Shown: piece by piece, positions 8,801-17,080 of the stretch
Layout of the letters: every line of letters begins with the position of its first letter
Numbering within the stretch: position 1 is the stretch's first letter
Assembly: GCF_023073335.1 (NCBI RefSeq)
Contig: NZ_JADPJG010000012.1
Coordinates: 62,001 to 126,000 of the forward strand
Source of the DNA: Bradyrhizobium sp. 21
Lineage (GTDB): Bacteria > Pseudomonadota > Alphaproteobacteria > Rhizobiales > Xanthobacteraceae
DNA: 64,000 nt
Direction of reading: 5' to 3'
Notes under the pieces: model-generated
Database searches by the model: none
What the model was told of the DNA's origin: nothing
Seen by the model: the letters and a program-made list of their open reading frames with translations, nothing else
Translations under genes and position numbers: made by a program

Positions 8801-9976
8801 CAGTTCGCTGCGCGACTTGGCCCGCAGGATGGCTTCGTTCGTTGCGCTTAGCGCAGCGTACATCCGCGCCAGCCGATCCTCCTCCAGGGCGATCTGCGAC
8901 CTTTCCTGGTCACGATCAAAATTCTCGAGCGCGAAGCACACGTTTTCGGTCATGCGCAGCAAGAGGGCGACAACGCCCTCGTCCCTGGCCCAGGATTTGC
9001 TGACGAAGAAGAACAGCACGCCGACGCTGCTTCCTCGCTTGATCAACGGAGCGGCCACGCAGGCGACGGCGCCGGCATTGACGTTGGTCTGCTCCCAGGT
9101 TGTCCCCTTGGTACGACTGAGGAGGTCTTCCTCGACGATCGCTTTCTGCGTCCGGAACACCTGGCCGGAGATGCCCTTGCCATAAGCGCTCTCCGGATCG
9201 ATCGAATATCGCGACTGCCTGATCAGATCGAGGTTTTGTCCCGTCGCGGCCACAGGCGTCAGCCAATGGGAATTCGCCTCGCGCAGCAGAACGAAAGTGG
9301 CGAGCGACTTGCCGCTATAGACGGATGCGTCGCAGACCCGCTGATACAAATCCAACTCAGTGCTAGCGTGCAGGATTGCTTCATTCGTCGCGCTCAGCGC
9401 GCCGAACATGCGGTTGAGCCGCCGCACTGCCCGCTCGCCATCCAGGCGCGCTCTCTCCCTCGCGAAATTCTCCAGCGCATGGGAGATATTGGCCGACATC
9501 CGCTCGAACAGCGAGACCATCTCCTTGGTGAGGGAGCCAGCCTCTGACCGCGTGATGTACAATACGCCGATACTGCGCCCGCTGCAGATCAGCGGCAGCG
9601 CCGCAGCCGCGCCGACGCCCGCCCTGACTGCGCCCTCGCGCCAAGCCAGCGAGCGGGGATCATTCAGGAAATCGTTGCTGACGCAGAGCTTCTGATCGCG
9701 AAACGCTTCGCCGCCGACGCCCGATCCTTCGGGTGTGCCCGCGTCCGTGGTGATCTCGATCGCGCGCAGCCGCACGATGTCGTCGCCGCAGCCGGCCGCG
9801 AACCGAAGCCGGCCGCCATCCGGTCCCGTCAGGAACACGGCAACGGCCAAAAAGTCCCCGCTCGAAAACCCGGCGTCGCAAACCTTCTGATACAGTTCGT
9901 CCGGCGATTTCGCGTAGAGAATCGCTTCGTTGATGGCGCTCAACGCCGCAAAGGTGCGCGCGAGTGTCGTCGGCAC
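5861..9976 (-). CDS. Five-GAF diguanylate cyclase/phosphodiesterase
   Basis: The 1371-residue cytoplasmic protein has five consecutive GAF domains (about residues 8-905), a GGDEF domain and a C-terminal EAL domain, and so probably makes or degrades cyclic di-GMP in response to ligands of the GAF array. GGDEF is intact at 996-1000 and is preceded by an RxxD inhibitory site (987-990). The EAL motif is intact at 1124-1126, with the usual VNLSPRQF, DDFGTGYSS, KIDRSF and EGVEN motifs, so both activities are possible. The GAF copies share blocks such as ALSATNEAI and FALENFDRA. No membrane segment is seen. The gene stands alone and is convergent with the small gene before it. Confidence 0.93.
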   Translation of the reverse strand: MPTTLARTFAALSAINEAILYAKSPDELYQKVCDAGFSSGDFLAVAVFLTGPDGGRLRFAAGCGDDIVRLRAIEITTDAGTPEGSGVGGEAFRDQKLCVSNDFLNDPRSLAWREGAVRAGVGAAAALPLICSGRSIGVLYITRSEAGSLTKEMVSLFERMSANISHALENFARERARLDGERAVRRLNRMFGALSATNEAILHASTELDLYQRVCDASVYSGKSLATFVLLREANSHWLTPVAATGQNLDLIRQSRYSIDPESAYGKGISGQVFRTQKAIVEEDLLSRTKGTTWEQTNVNAGAVACVAAPLIKRGSSVGVLFFFVSKSWARDEGVVALLLRMTENVCFALENFDRDQERSQIALEEDRLARMYAALSATNEAILRAKSRSELLDLVCEATVQGAKFASTSIALLDKGAGVLRVVASFGPNADEVRTFRFAVSDKVPEGRGLTGTAFRTLQPCISNDVLTDDRIKPWQASARRNGIASSAALPLFNGDRVEGVFLFNSPERGTFTPEFVELLRKLQANVAFALENFDRADEKARADKQRNRLSGMFEALSATNEAIMRAKTREELFEVACQAAVLGGLFASATIAIVDPKREFVHVVAAKGRKHGEMCGRISAISADHPEGQGIIGTSLRSLRPCVINDYLNDPRSEHWRTKAIEDGTNAAASFPLLRAGREPAGVLLFLAPEQDTFTPDLVELLERLAENVSFALDNFERAEEKARTEAQKERLTRMFAALSATNEAIMRAKSRAELFDLVCLAASNGAKFTSTTVALAKAGSDQLEIVASAGPSAETTRNVRLSVDPDRPEGRGMSGTAFRTRQPCISNDYLNDDRVRAFHAVVRGDGARSGAAFPLVTHDHAVGVMIYMSTEPDTFTGEFAELLQRLADNVSFAMENFDRADEKNKADERIEYLASHDSLTNLPNRETFNALLREAIDAAQRHDHRFAVLFIDLDRFKVINDSLGHEAGDLLLLEVASRLRNALRASDVVARLGGDEFVVILDQCGEIDDVQRIATGLLTALGQPMELAGHECHSTASIGIAMYPANGADAQTLTKNADMAMYLAKEDGKNGYRFFSKEVKTQSIERLSLESALRRALEREQFSLNYQPKVDMETGQITGVEALLRWNHPDLGSISPAQFIPLAEETGLIVPIGRWVVREACAQAMAWQRRGLLPVSMAVNLSPRQFVDEHLLQDVDEALAASGMSPVLLQLEVTESMMMRNVGRALKVLDAIQSRGIRLAIDDFGTGYSSMSLMKHFPIDTIKIDRSFVRDLPQDSEDQAIAQAIISMGKALGMTVVAEGVENAEQEAFLRAHGCDEMQGFLIARPLPARQMAELLRPMELPVAPPLQPEPDHAATEAAALRLKRAVV
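7737..9976 (-). repeat. Five tandem GAF-coding units, 546-549 bp period
   Basis: The same coding block (ALSATNEAI and its variant AALSAINEAI) recurs at plus-strand anchor positions 9924, 9378, 8832, 8286 and 7737. The spacings are 546, 546, 546 and 549 bp, that is 182, 182, 182 and 183 codons. The linker helix between units is also conserved. This indicates growth by whole-unit duplication rather than domain shuffling. Confidence 0.9.
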
Positions 9977-10273
9977 GATCTTAACTCCCGGGCATTTCTG
10001 CCTATTTCTCCCGGATGACGTTATGAATGGCGATCACCTAAGTGGTCGTTATTGCGCCCCGCAAACCGTCAATCAAAGTGAACGAGCTGCGAACAACCGG
10101 CGCGAAACTGTCCGGAATCCCGCTCGGCGGGATGGCACCTTCGACCAAAGGCGCGTTCTCTCTCCGAATTTGCAGCCCTGTATTGGTTTACGGGAGATTG
10201 ATATCGCAGCCGCGCTTTGAGACGATGGCACCGAACAAGCAGCCCGTTAAGGGCACCAAGCCGAGGGAACGCC
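9977..10273. other. Divergent promoter region, no gene seen
   Basis: These 297 bases separate the GAF/GGDEF/EAL gene (minus) from the dehydrogenase operon (plus). I see no convincing small gene, palindrome or terminator. Promoters for both directions are expected here but cannot be placed. Confidence 0.4.
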
Positions 10274-11326
10274 ATGCCGATCGTTAGGGCCGACCGCCTC
10301 ACGCGCATCAGCGCCGCACTGCTCCGCGCCGCGGGCACCTCGGAGGAAGAGGCTGACGCGGTCGCAACCGGCTGCGTCAACGCCAATCTCGCCGGCCACG
10401 ATTCCCACGGCGTGATCGCTGTTCCCACTTACATCGACCGGATCAAGGCTGGCCACATCGTGCCCGGCGCCAAATGGAGCATCGTCCAGGAATCGCCGAC
10501 AACGACCGTGATCGACGGCCATTGGGGTTTCGGCTTCCACGTCAACGCCAAGGCGATGGCGCTGACGATCGAGAAGGCGAAGACGGCGAACGTCGCCGCC
10601 TGCACCGTGTTCCGCCAGAGCCATGTCGGCCGCCTCGCAGCCTATCCGCTGATGGCGATGCGCGAAGGCATGATCGGGATTGCAACCGCGGACTCCGGCC
10701 GTTCACCGAAACACGTGGCACCGTTCGGCGGCAAGGAAGCCCGCCTCGGCACCAATCCGATCTCGATCGCGGTGCCGTCCGATCTCGATGCGCCCTTCTA
10801 CCTGGACATGGCGACCTCGGCGGTGGCGGCCGGCAAGATCCAGCTTGCCGTCGCCCGCAGCGAGGAGATTCCGACGGGCTGGATCATCGATGCCGAAGGA
10901 CGGCACACCACCGACCCGACCCAATACCGGAAAGGCGGCGCGCTGCTGCCGCTCGGTGGCACCGAGGGCTACAAGGGCAGCGGGCTCGCCGCCATGGTCG
11001 AGGTGCTGTGCGGCCTGCTCACCGGCCTCGGCTTCGGCGTCGAGCCCACGGGGCGGCACAATGACGGCTGCTTCATGGCGGTGTTCAACGTCGCCGCGTT
11101 CCGCCCGCTGAAAGATTTCAAGCACGAGGTCGCGGAATTCGCGCGCTATCTGAAATCGACGCCGTTGTCCGAGGGCAGCAAGGGCGTGTTCTATCCCGGC
11201 GAGATCGAAGGCATGCGTGAGCAGCAGCGCCTGCGCGACGGCATTGAGATCGAGGATGCGACCTGGGAAAAACTGCGCGCGCTGGCCCGCGAGTACAGGC
11301 TCGATACGGTCCTCAATCTGGCCTGA
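10274..11326 (+). CDS. Ldh family (malate/L-lactate dehydrogenase type) oxidoreductase
   Basis: A 350-residue member of the Ldh_2 family, NAD(P)-dependent 2-hydroxy-acid or imine dehydrogenases unrelated to Rossmann-fold lactate dehydrogenases. The family His lies in GHDSHGV (His45), followed by YIDRIKAG and the conserved GTNPISIAVP and GYKGSGLAAMVEVL blocks. The start at 10274 has GAGGGA just upstream; the in-frame residues before it are not family-like. It is the first gene of a three-gene operon with a flavin monooxygenase (22 bp gap) and an FAH-family hydrolase, so it probably oxidises or reduces a hydroxy/keto-acid intermediate of one catabolic route. The exact substrate is unknown. Confidence 0.85.
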   Translation: MPIVRADRLTRISAALLRAAGTSEEEADAVATGCVNANLAGHDSHGVIAVPTYIDRIKAGHIVPGAKWSIVQESPTTTVIDGHWGFGFHVNAKAMALTIEKAKTANVAACTVFRQSHVGRLAAYPLMAMREGMIGIATADSGRSPKHVAPFGGKEARLGTNPISIAVPSDLDAPFYLDMATSAVAAGKIQLAVARSEEIPTGWIIDAEGRHTTDPTQYRKGGALLPLGGTEGYKGSGLAAMVEVLCGLLTGLGFGVEPTGRHNDGCFMAVFNVAAFRPLKDFKHEVAEFARYLKSTPLSEGSKGVFYPGEIEGMREQQRLRDGIEIEDATWEKLRALAREYRLDTVLNLA

Positions 11327-11348
11327 CGGAATTTTGGAGAACAGCAGC

Positions 11349-12716
11349 ATGACGCGGCAGATGGTACTGGTCGGCTTCCTCCAGGCGCAGAATTGCACGA
11401 ATTTACCGAGCTCGTGGCGGCATCCGGACTCGCGCGACGATTCGATGTCGGCCGACTACTATCAGCAGATCGCCAGGATCCTCGAAGCCGGCAAGTTCCA
11501 CATGGCCTTCTTCGACGACCGGCTGGCGATGCCGGACCGCTATGGCAACGACCACGCCCACACCGTCGAATACGGCATCCGCTGTGTGAAGATGGACCCG
11601 CTGATCGTGCTGACCACGATGGGCCTGGTCACCGAGAAGCTCGGCCTCGGGGCAACCTGCTCGACTACCTATTACGAACCCTTCGACGTCGCCCGCCGCT
11701 TCGCAACGCTCGATTTGATGTCGGGCGGTCGTGCCGGCTGGAACGTCGTGACGTCGCTCAATGACGGCGAGGCCCTCAACATGGGCCGGGATTCCCATCC
11801 CGAACACGACTCCCGCTACGACCGCGCCGACGAATTCATGGAGGTCGTGCTCGGCCATTGGGATACCTGGGAGGACGGCGCACTCATCATGGACAAGAGA
11901 AGCGGCCGGTTTGCCGATCCCAGCAAGGTGAAGCGGCTCGATCACAAGGGACCGGCATTCAAGTCCCGTGGTCCCTTCACCGTGCCGCGCTCGGACCAGG
12001 GCCATCCCGTGATCATCCAGGCCGGCGCGTCCGGCCGCGGCCAGCGCTTTGCAGGACGATGGGGCGAGGTGATCTTCACCGCCGCGCGCAACCTCGCCGG
12101 CGCCAAGGAAGGCTATGCGGCCGTGCGCAACGAGGCCGCGAAAGCCGGCCGCGATCCCGATCAGATGCGCCTTTGCAATTTGACGACGCCGGTCTGCGCC
12201 GCGACCAAGGCCGAGGCAGAGGACAAGATGGCGCTGATCAACAAGCTGCCGCTGCAGATCGACGCGCTGTCGCTGCTGGCGGAAGCACTGAATTACGATT
12301 TCGCCTCCAAGGATATCGACGAGCCGCTGACGACGGACGAGTTGAAGAGCATGCAGGGCATTCTGGGCATTCGCGATGGTGTCCTCAGGAATTCGGGCAA
12401 GAGCAATCCGAGCGCGCGCGACTTCGTTACCTTCTCCGGCCGCGGCCAGGTGCAGGATGCGATGGTCGGCGGCCCCAAGGAAGTCGCGGACAAGCTCGAA
12501 GAAATGTTCGTCGAGCGCGGTTGCGACGGTTTTGTCATCGCCGCGACCTATGTGCCCGGCTCCTATGCCGACTTCGTCCAACATGTCGTGCCGGAGTTGC
12601 AGCGCCGCGGCTTGTTCCAGACGGAGTATCGCGGCAAGACGCTGCGGGAGAATCTCGGGCTGCAGCGACCGGCCGCCGGTGCGTGGAAGTCACAGCCGCG
12701 CGACGCCGCGGAATAA
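11349..12716 (+). CDS. NtaA/DmoA family FMN-dependent monooxygenase
   Basis: A 455-residue class C flavin monooxygenase (luciferase-like fold) of the NtaA/SnaA/DszA subfamily. These enzymes use reduced FMN from a separate reductase to oxidise C-S, C-N or chelate substrates. Family blocks include FHMAFFDDRLAMPD near the N-terminus, EPFDVARRFATLDLMSGGRAGWNVVTS, and SRYDRADEFMEVVLGHWDTW. Start 11349 follows GGAG at 11335. It shares an operon with Ldh-type and FAH-type genes. No flavin reductase gene is next to it. A second member of the same subfamily lies at 32813. Confidence 0.88.
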   Translation: MTRQMVLVGFLQAQNCTNLPSSWRHPDSRDDSMSADYYQQIARILEAGKFHMAFFDDRLAMPDRYGNDHAHTVEYGIRCVKMDPLIVLTTMGLVTEKLGLGATCSTTYYEPFDVARRFATLDLMSGGRAGWNVVTSLNDGEALNMGRDSHPEHDSRYDRADEFMEVVLGHWDTWEDGALIMDKRSGRFADPSKVKRLDHKGPAFKSRGPFTVPRSDQGHPVIIQAGASGRGQRFAGRWGEVIFTAARNLAGAKEGYAAVRNEAAKAGRDPDQMRLCNLTTPVCAATKAEAEDKMALINKLPLQIDALSLLAEALNYDFASKDIDEPLTTDELKSMQGILGIRDGVLRNSGKSNPSARDFVTFSGRGQVQDAMVGGPKEVADKLEEMFVERGCDGFVIAATYVPGSYADFVQHVVPELQRRGLFQTEYRGKTLRENLGLQRPAAGAWKSQPRDAAE

Positions 12717-12731
12717 CAACGAGGACACACT

Positions 12732-13517
12732 ATGCGCTGGCTGAAATTTACCGCCTCGGACAAGACGTCCTGGGGGATCATCGAAGGCGACCAGGTGATT
12801 GCGGTCGACGGCGATCCTTTCGGCGAATGGCAGCGCACCTCGCGCACGCATCCGCTCAGCGACGTCAAGATCGAGCTGCCGCTGATTCCGCGCACCTTCT
12901 ATTGCGTCGGCTTGAACTACCTCAAGCACCTGAAGGAAGCCGCCGACAAGCGCGGCGAGGTGCCTGCCGTGCCTGATCGGCCCGAGATCGGCTATCGCGC
13001 CCAGAACGCGCTGATCGCCCATGGCGAGGAGGTCGTGATTCCGTCCCTTGCGACGGACAAGATCCACTATGAGGGGGAGCTCGTCGTCGTCATCGGCAAG
13101 AAGGTGAAGCATCTCACCAAACAGAACGCGATGGATTGCGTGTTCGGCTACACCATCGGCAACGACGTCAGCGAGCGAAGCTGGCAGAAGGCCGACCGCA
13201 GCCTGTGGCGCTCGAAGAATGCCGATACGTTCAAGCCGATGGGCCCATGGATCGAGACCGAGGCCGATCTCGCGAGAATGGAAACCGTCGTTCGGGTCAA
13301 TGGCAAGGAGACCAACCGTTTCCACACCAATGACATGATCTTTGGCGTGGCGGTGTTCCTGGTTGAGCTCACGAAATACTTTACGCTGTGGCCGGGCGAC
13401 GTGATCTGGATGGGCACGGACGGCGCCTCGCCCGATATCAGGCACGGCGACGTCGTGGAGATCGACATCACCGGCGTCGGGACGCTGCGCAACCGGTTCG
13501 TGCGGGAGCAGCGGTAG
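12732..13517 (+). CDS. Fumarylacetoacetate hydrolase family protein
   Basis: The 261-residue protein belongs to the FAH superfamily, Mg-dependent hydrolases, decarboxylases or isomerases acting on diketo acids in catabolism. The metal ligands are visible in HYEGELVVVIG (the ExE pair) and in the later Asp of GYTIGNDVSER. GDVIWMGTDGAS corresponds to the family GT(P)xG block near the C-terminus. It begins 15 bp after the monooxygenase stop, consistent with co-transcription. It would act late in the pathway, but which diketo acid it uses cannot be told. Confidence 0.9.
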   Translation: MRWLKFTASDKTSWGIIEGDQVIAVDGDPFGEWQRTSRTHPLSDVKIELPLIPRTFYCVGLNYLKHLKEAADKRGEVPAVPDRPEIGYRAQNALIAHGEEVVIPSLATDKIHYEGELVVVIGKKVKHLTKQNAMDCVFGYTIGNDVSERSWQKADRSLWRSKNADTFKPMGPWIETEADLARMETVVRVNGKETNRFHTNDMIFGVAVFLVELTKYFTLWPGDVIWMGTDGASPDIRHGDVVEIDITGVGTLRNRFVREQR

Positions 13518-13580
13518 TCGCATTGCGCGATGTCGCAGGATCTTCTGCGCCCACTCAGGGAGCAGAAGTCCGTATTCAGA

Positions 13581-14501
13581 TCAGCCCGTCCCCCCTGAGC
13601 GGCCCTTCACGTGCTCGATGAAGGCTCGCAACTTCGGCATGATTTGTCGATGGCCGGGATAATAGAGAAACACACCCGGGGTCATCGGCACGAATTGCTT
13701 CAGCACGGGGACGAGTTTTCCCGTTTTCACGGCGTCTGTGGCCAGCGGCCCAGGCACTTGCGCAAGTCCCACGCCTTCGACGGCGGCTCCGAGCATCGTG
13801 GGAAAGTCGTTGGCGATAAAAGGCCCCGAAACCGCAATCTCGATCGGACGACCGTTGTCGTTGAGCGACCACGCGGCGAGCGCACCGTTCGATCGTCGCA
13901 ATCTCAAGCACGCGTGCTCACGCAAATCGTTCAGGCGCTCGGGCCGGCCGCGGCGCGCGAGGTAAGCCGGGCTAGCGACGATGACGAATGGTAATGGCTT
14001 CGTCAGACGCACCGCGACCATGTCAGGGGTTATGAACTGGCCCATCCTGATGCCAGCATCAAAACCTCCGGCTGCGAGGTCGACCAATTCTTCGCTTGCC
14101 GCAAGCTCCACCTCGATCTCGGGAAATGCCCGGCAGAACGACGCGATGAGCGGCTCCAGCAGGATCGGCACGACCGAGCGCGGCACGGTGAGACGCAGGA
14201 GCCCGGCCGGTCGCTGTCCGAGTTCACGCGCGGCACCACTGGCCGCGATGAGCTCTTCGAAGGCAGGCCTTGCGCGCGCAAAAAACCTTTCGCCGGCATC
14301 GGTCAGACCGACGCTGCGGGTCGTGCGGAGGAAGAGCACGGCACCGACGCGCGCCTCGATGGCTCGTATCGCCTGACTGATCGCCGACGGCGTTACCCCG
14401 AGTTCAGCCGCAGCCCGGCGGAAACTGCGGTGCTGGGCGACACTCAGAAACGCCTCGACGCCGTCGAGCGCTCCGTGCCTGACTGTGAAGTTCTGCTTCA
14501 T
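13581..14501 (-). CDS. LysR family transcriptional regulator
   Basis: A 306-residue LysR-type regulator. The N-terminal winged helix-turn-helix is clear (SFRRAAAELGVTPSAISQAIRAIE, residues about 30-53, then LFLRTTRSVGLTDAG) and is followed by a two-lobed effector domain. It is divergent from the three-gene unit starting at 14591, the usual arrangement for a LysR regulator and its target. The 89-bp gap contains no clear T-N11-A dyad that I would defend. It is convergent with the FAH-family gene. The effector is unknown. Confidence 0.92.
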   Translation of the reverse strand: MKQNFTVRHGALDGVEAFLSVAQHRSFRRAAAELGVTPSAISQAIRAIEARVGAVLFLRTTRSVGLTDAGERFFARARPAFEELIAASGAARELGQRPAGLLRLTVPRSVVPILLEPLIASFCRAFPEIEVELAASEELVDLAAGGFDAGIRMGQFITPDMVAVRLTKPLPFVIVASPAYLARRGRPERLNDLREHACLRLRRSNGALAAWSLNDNGRPIEIAVSGPFIANDFPTMLGAAVEGVGLAQVPGPLATDAVKTGKLVPVLKQFVPMTPGVFLYYPGHRQIMPKLRAFIEHVKGRSGGTG

Positions 14502-14590
14502 GGCCCATCAACATTATCGCGAATAGTCGCCCACGGAAAGCGGCCTTAGATCCAAATTGCAAATGAAGCCGCACCGGAGAGACGAAACCG

Positions 14591-14989
14591 ATGAAGGCAA
14601 TCCGTAACCTCATCTTGGCACTCACCCTCACACTGACAGGCGCTACGTCCATGGCCGATCCGTCCCTTGCCCAAACACAAGCCACTTCACCGACAACCGG
14701 CGTTATGGTCATCCTGACCGTCAAGGCCGGCGTCACGCGCGAACAGGTCATGGCCGTCATGCCCGATGAAATCAGGCAGACGGTGCAGCTCTATCTCGGC
14801 GGAAAAATTCGCGAATGGTATTCGCGATCCGATGGGCGCGGAGCCGTCTTCCTGCTGGATGTCAAGGATGTCGCCGACGGACAGGCGATCATGGAGGGCC
14901 TGCCGCTGGCCAGGCAGAATCTCATCGACCACGAGTACACCGCAATCGGTCCGCTTATGCCGCTCCGCTTGCTCATGGCCACACCCTGA
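14591..14989 (+). CDS. Exported muconolactone-isomerase-like protein
   Basis: A 132-residue protein with a signal peptide (basic start, hydrophobic LILALTLTLTGATS, cleavage probably after the Ala of SLAQ near 28). The mature part looks like a dimeric alpha/beta-barrel domain related to muconolactone delta-isomerase: GGKIREWYSRSDGRGAVFLL, then a C-terminal pattern around LPLARQNL and IGPLMPL. An exported version is odd because catabolic isomerases are cytoplasmic. GGAGAG lies 8 bp upstream. It heads a unit with two membrane-protein genes and is divergent from a LysR gene. The function is unknown. Confidence 0.65.
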   Translation: MKAIRNLILALTLTLTGATSMADPSLAQTQATSPTTGVMVILTVKAGVTREQVMAVMPDEIRQTVQLYLGGKIREWYSRSDGRGAVFLLDVKDVADGQAIMEGLPLARQNLIDHEYTAIGPLMPLRLLMATP

Positions 14990-15064
14990 GCGCCGCCGAC
15001 GTCGCGCAAATCGAAGGGCTTCGACCTTGCCCGACCGGATGGTCAATCACAAGGAAATCTGAAC

Positions 15065-15568
15065 GTGCCACCGAGCTTCAACCTTCCGTTCGTCCTGAGC
15101 GTCATCGGAGCCTTCCTGACAAGCTCGGTGGTGGCCGCCGTCTACGTTTGGCCGGCGGTCCGCACAATGCCGCGTTATGACGCCCTGAGACTTCTCGCAG
15201 CTTTCCATGCGTTCAGGTTCTTTGGCATGAACTTCATGGTCGCCGGATTCGTCTCTTCGGAGTTGAGTTCTAATTTCGCCAGCCAGGTCGGATGGGGCGA
15301 TCTCATCGCCGCTGTTCTCGCGCTCCTGTCGATGGCAGCACTGTCGTTGCAATGGTCGATCGCCATTCCGATCGCTTGGATATTCAACGTCTGGGGTACG
15401 CTGGATCTCCTGAATGCGTACTACCTGGGCGTGACGAAGATCCCGGACCCCGGCCTTTTCGGCGCCGGCATTTATATTCCGGCCCTCTATGTGCCCCTGC
15501 TGCTCGTCAGCCACGTCCTTGCCTTCATGATTTTGTCGAGGGCCGGAGCTGAGGAAAAAACAATGTGA
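15065..15568 (+). CDS. Four-helix membrane protein, unknown function
   Basis: A 167-residue protein with four predicted membrane helices (about 9-30, 50-70, 82-118 as one or two, and 135-158) and no soluble domain. It begins with GTG at 15065 after AAGGA at 15050. I do not recognise the family. It is placed between an exported isomerase-like gene and another multi-span membrane gene, 75 bp after the former and 38 bp before the latter, so all three are probably expressed together under the divergent LysR regulator. Confidence 0.65.
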   Translation: MPPSFNLPFVLSVIGAFLTSSVVAAVYVWPAVRTMPRYDALRLLAAFHAFRFFGMNFMVAGFVSSELSSNFASQVGWGDLIAAVLALLSMAALSLQWSIAIPIAWIFNVWGTLDLLNAYYLGVTKIPDPGLFGAGIYIPALYVPLLLVSHVLAFMILSRAGAEEKTM

Positions 15569-15606
15569 CGCTGCGAGGGGACCGGATTCCACATCGGGGA
15601 ATGCTG

Positions 15607-16446
15607 ATGAATACCGATACTGTTTCCGCTGCCGTGACTGCCCCACATCCCGTCTGGCTCAGCCTGACGTGGACCGTTCCATTCACGATGCTGTGGACCT
15701 TGTTGATCTACGCGCTGCCCGTACTTCCGGAAAGCGGCTTTCCGGCTCTTGGCGTTCGGCTGATGGCCTATGGGCTCATTGCGCTGGGCTTGTGGCTCGG
15801 CCTCGAAAACACCGAGCTGACACCAAGACAACGCCGAGCGACCTGGTTGGTCGTCATGATCGCTTTCACACTTTGGGCCGCCGTCGCATGGACGGCAGCC
15901 ATCAACGGCGCATTCCGCACGGGTGCCTTCCCCCTGCCGCTGCTTCCGGCGGCGATGCTGCTGCCGGTGATCGTCGGTGGTCCGCTGTTGCTATGGTCGA
16001 AGCGGGTCGGACAGTTGCTGGACGCAATGCCGCCGACTTGGCTCATCGCGCTTCAGCTTTATCGCATCTTTGGCAGCCAATGGCTTGCTTACTGGCTGCA
16101 AGGAGCGCTGCCGGGCCTATGGGCGTTGCCGGCAGGAACCGGCGATGTGCTGACCGGCCTGTTCGCCGTGCCGGCGGCGATCGCGCTCGCAACCGGAACG
16201 ATCGAGGGGCGGAAGGGGGCGATCCTCTGGAACATCTTCGGCCTCGCGGATTTCGCCGTCGCGATCGCCTTGGGAATGATCATGTCGCCGGGCCCGTTCC
16301 AACTCATCGTTCCGGATGGCCCGAGCATGGCCGTAGACACCTTTCCAAACGTGCTGACCCCTGCCTTCGTGGTGCCAAGTTCGATCCTGTTGCATGCGTT
16401 GTCGCTGCGGCAACTGCTCCGGCGGAATCGGGCAACGGCGGTGTGA
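15607..16446 (+). CDS. Multi-span membrane protein, unknown function
   Basis: About 279 residues with seven or so hydrophobic helices and short loops, ending in a basic tail (RQLLRRNR). The ATG at 15607 is chosen because GGGGA lies at 15596-15600; a GTG at 15565 overlapping the upstream stop is possible and would add 14 residues. No transporter or enzyme motif is recognised. It is the last gene of the LysR-linked unit. Together with the preceding gene it might form a two-component membrane complex, but this is only inference from adjacency. Confidence 0.65.
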   Translation: MNTDTVSAAVTAPHPVWLSLTWTVPFTMLWTLLIYALPVLPESGFPALGVRLMAYGLIALGLWLGLENTELTPRQRRATWLVVMIAFTLWAAVAWTAAINGAFRTGAFPLPLLPAAMLLPVIVGGPLLLWSKRVGQLLDAMPPTWLIALQLYRIFGSQWLAYWLQGALPGLWALPAGTGDVLTGLFAVPAAIALATGTIEGRKGAILWNIFGLADFAVAIALGMIMSPGPFQLIVPDGPSMAVDTFPNVLTPAFVVPSSILLHALSLRQLLRRNRATAV

Positions 16447-16471
16447 GCCACGGCTCGCGGATGAAGTTGCC

Positions 16472-16927
16472 TCAAAACGGCAGAGCCACGCTCGTCTTGA
16501 TTTCCTTCAGCACCACGTTGCTTCTCACATAGCGGATGCCGGGAATGCGGAACATGAACTCGTCGAGGAATCTGTTGTAGGCGGCCATGTCCTGCACGAC
16601 GACGCGCAAATGGTAATCGGCATCGCCAGTCGTGGCAAAGCACTCCAACACCTCACGCCGCGTCGTCACTCGGGCGACGAACTCGTCAACGAATTTTGCA
16701 TCGTGCCGTTCCAACGAGACGTGGAGGATCGCGGACATCGCAAAGCCCGCTTGCTCGCGCGCGATGAGGGCTGCATAGCCCTGGATGACACCGCTCTCCT
16801 CCAGCGCGCGCACCCGGCGCCAGCAGGCCGAAGTGGACATGCCGACCTCGTCCGCGAGTTGCTGATTGGTGGCGCGGCCGTCCTTCTGGAGATGCGCGAG
16901 AATCCGCGCGTCGTGGTCTTCCATCAT
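16472..16927 (-). CDS. Lrp/AsnC family transcriptional regulator
   Basis: About 151 residues: an N-terminal helix-turn-helix (TNQQLADEVGMSTSACWRRV) and a C-terminal RAM effector-binding domain. Such proteins bind amino acids and regulate neighbouring amino-acid catabolism genes. It is divergent from the indolepyruvate ferredoxin oxidoreductase gene, a typical Lrp target. A TTG at 16939 is an alternative start, but the ATG at 16927 gives the usual length. A palindrome at 16977-16991 in the divergent gap is a candidate operator. Confidence 0.92.
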   Translation of the reverse strand: MMEDHDARILAHLQKDGRATNQQLADEVGMSTSACWRRVRALEESGVIQGYAALIAREQAGFAMSAILHVSLERHDAKFVDEFVARVTTRREVLECFATTGDADYHLRVVVQDMAAYNRFLDEFMFRIPGIRYVRSNVVLKEIKTSVALPF

Positions 16928-16976
16928 GATGACTGCCAAACTGGATCACTTTGCCAAATTCTAGCCCATATCGGAT

Positions 16977-16991
16977 AATTCTACCAGAATT
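16977..16991. promoter_or_regulatory. Candidate Lrp operator palindrome
   Basis: AATTCT-ACC-AGAATT is a perfect 6-bp inverted repeat with a 3-bp centre, in an AT-rich stretch between the divergent Lrp and indolepyruvate oxidoreductase genes. Lrp-family sites are often 15-bp dyads of this form. The location supports a role but binding is not shown. Confidence 0.45.
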
Positions 16992-17080
16992 CGTATGCTG
17001 CGAGGTACAATAGGTAAGACCTACCAGTCGCCCCGGCCTACCCTTCGCCTATCCGGCACGGATGCCGCGAGAGGCCCGCC

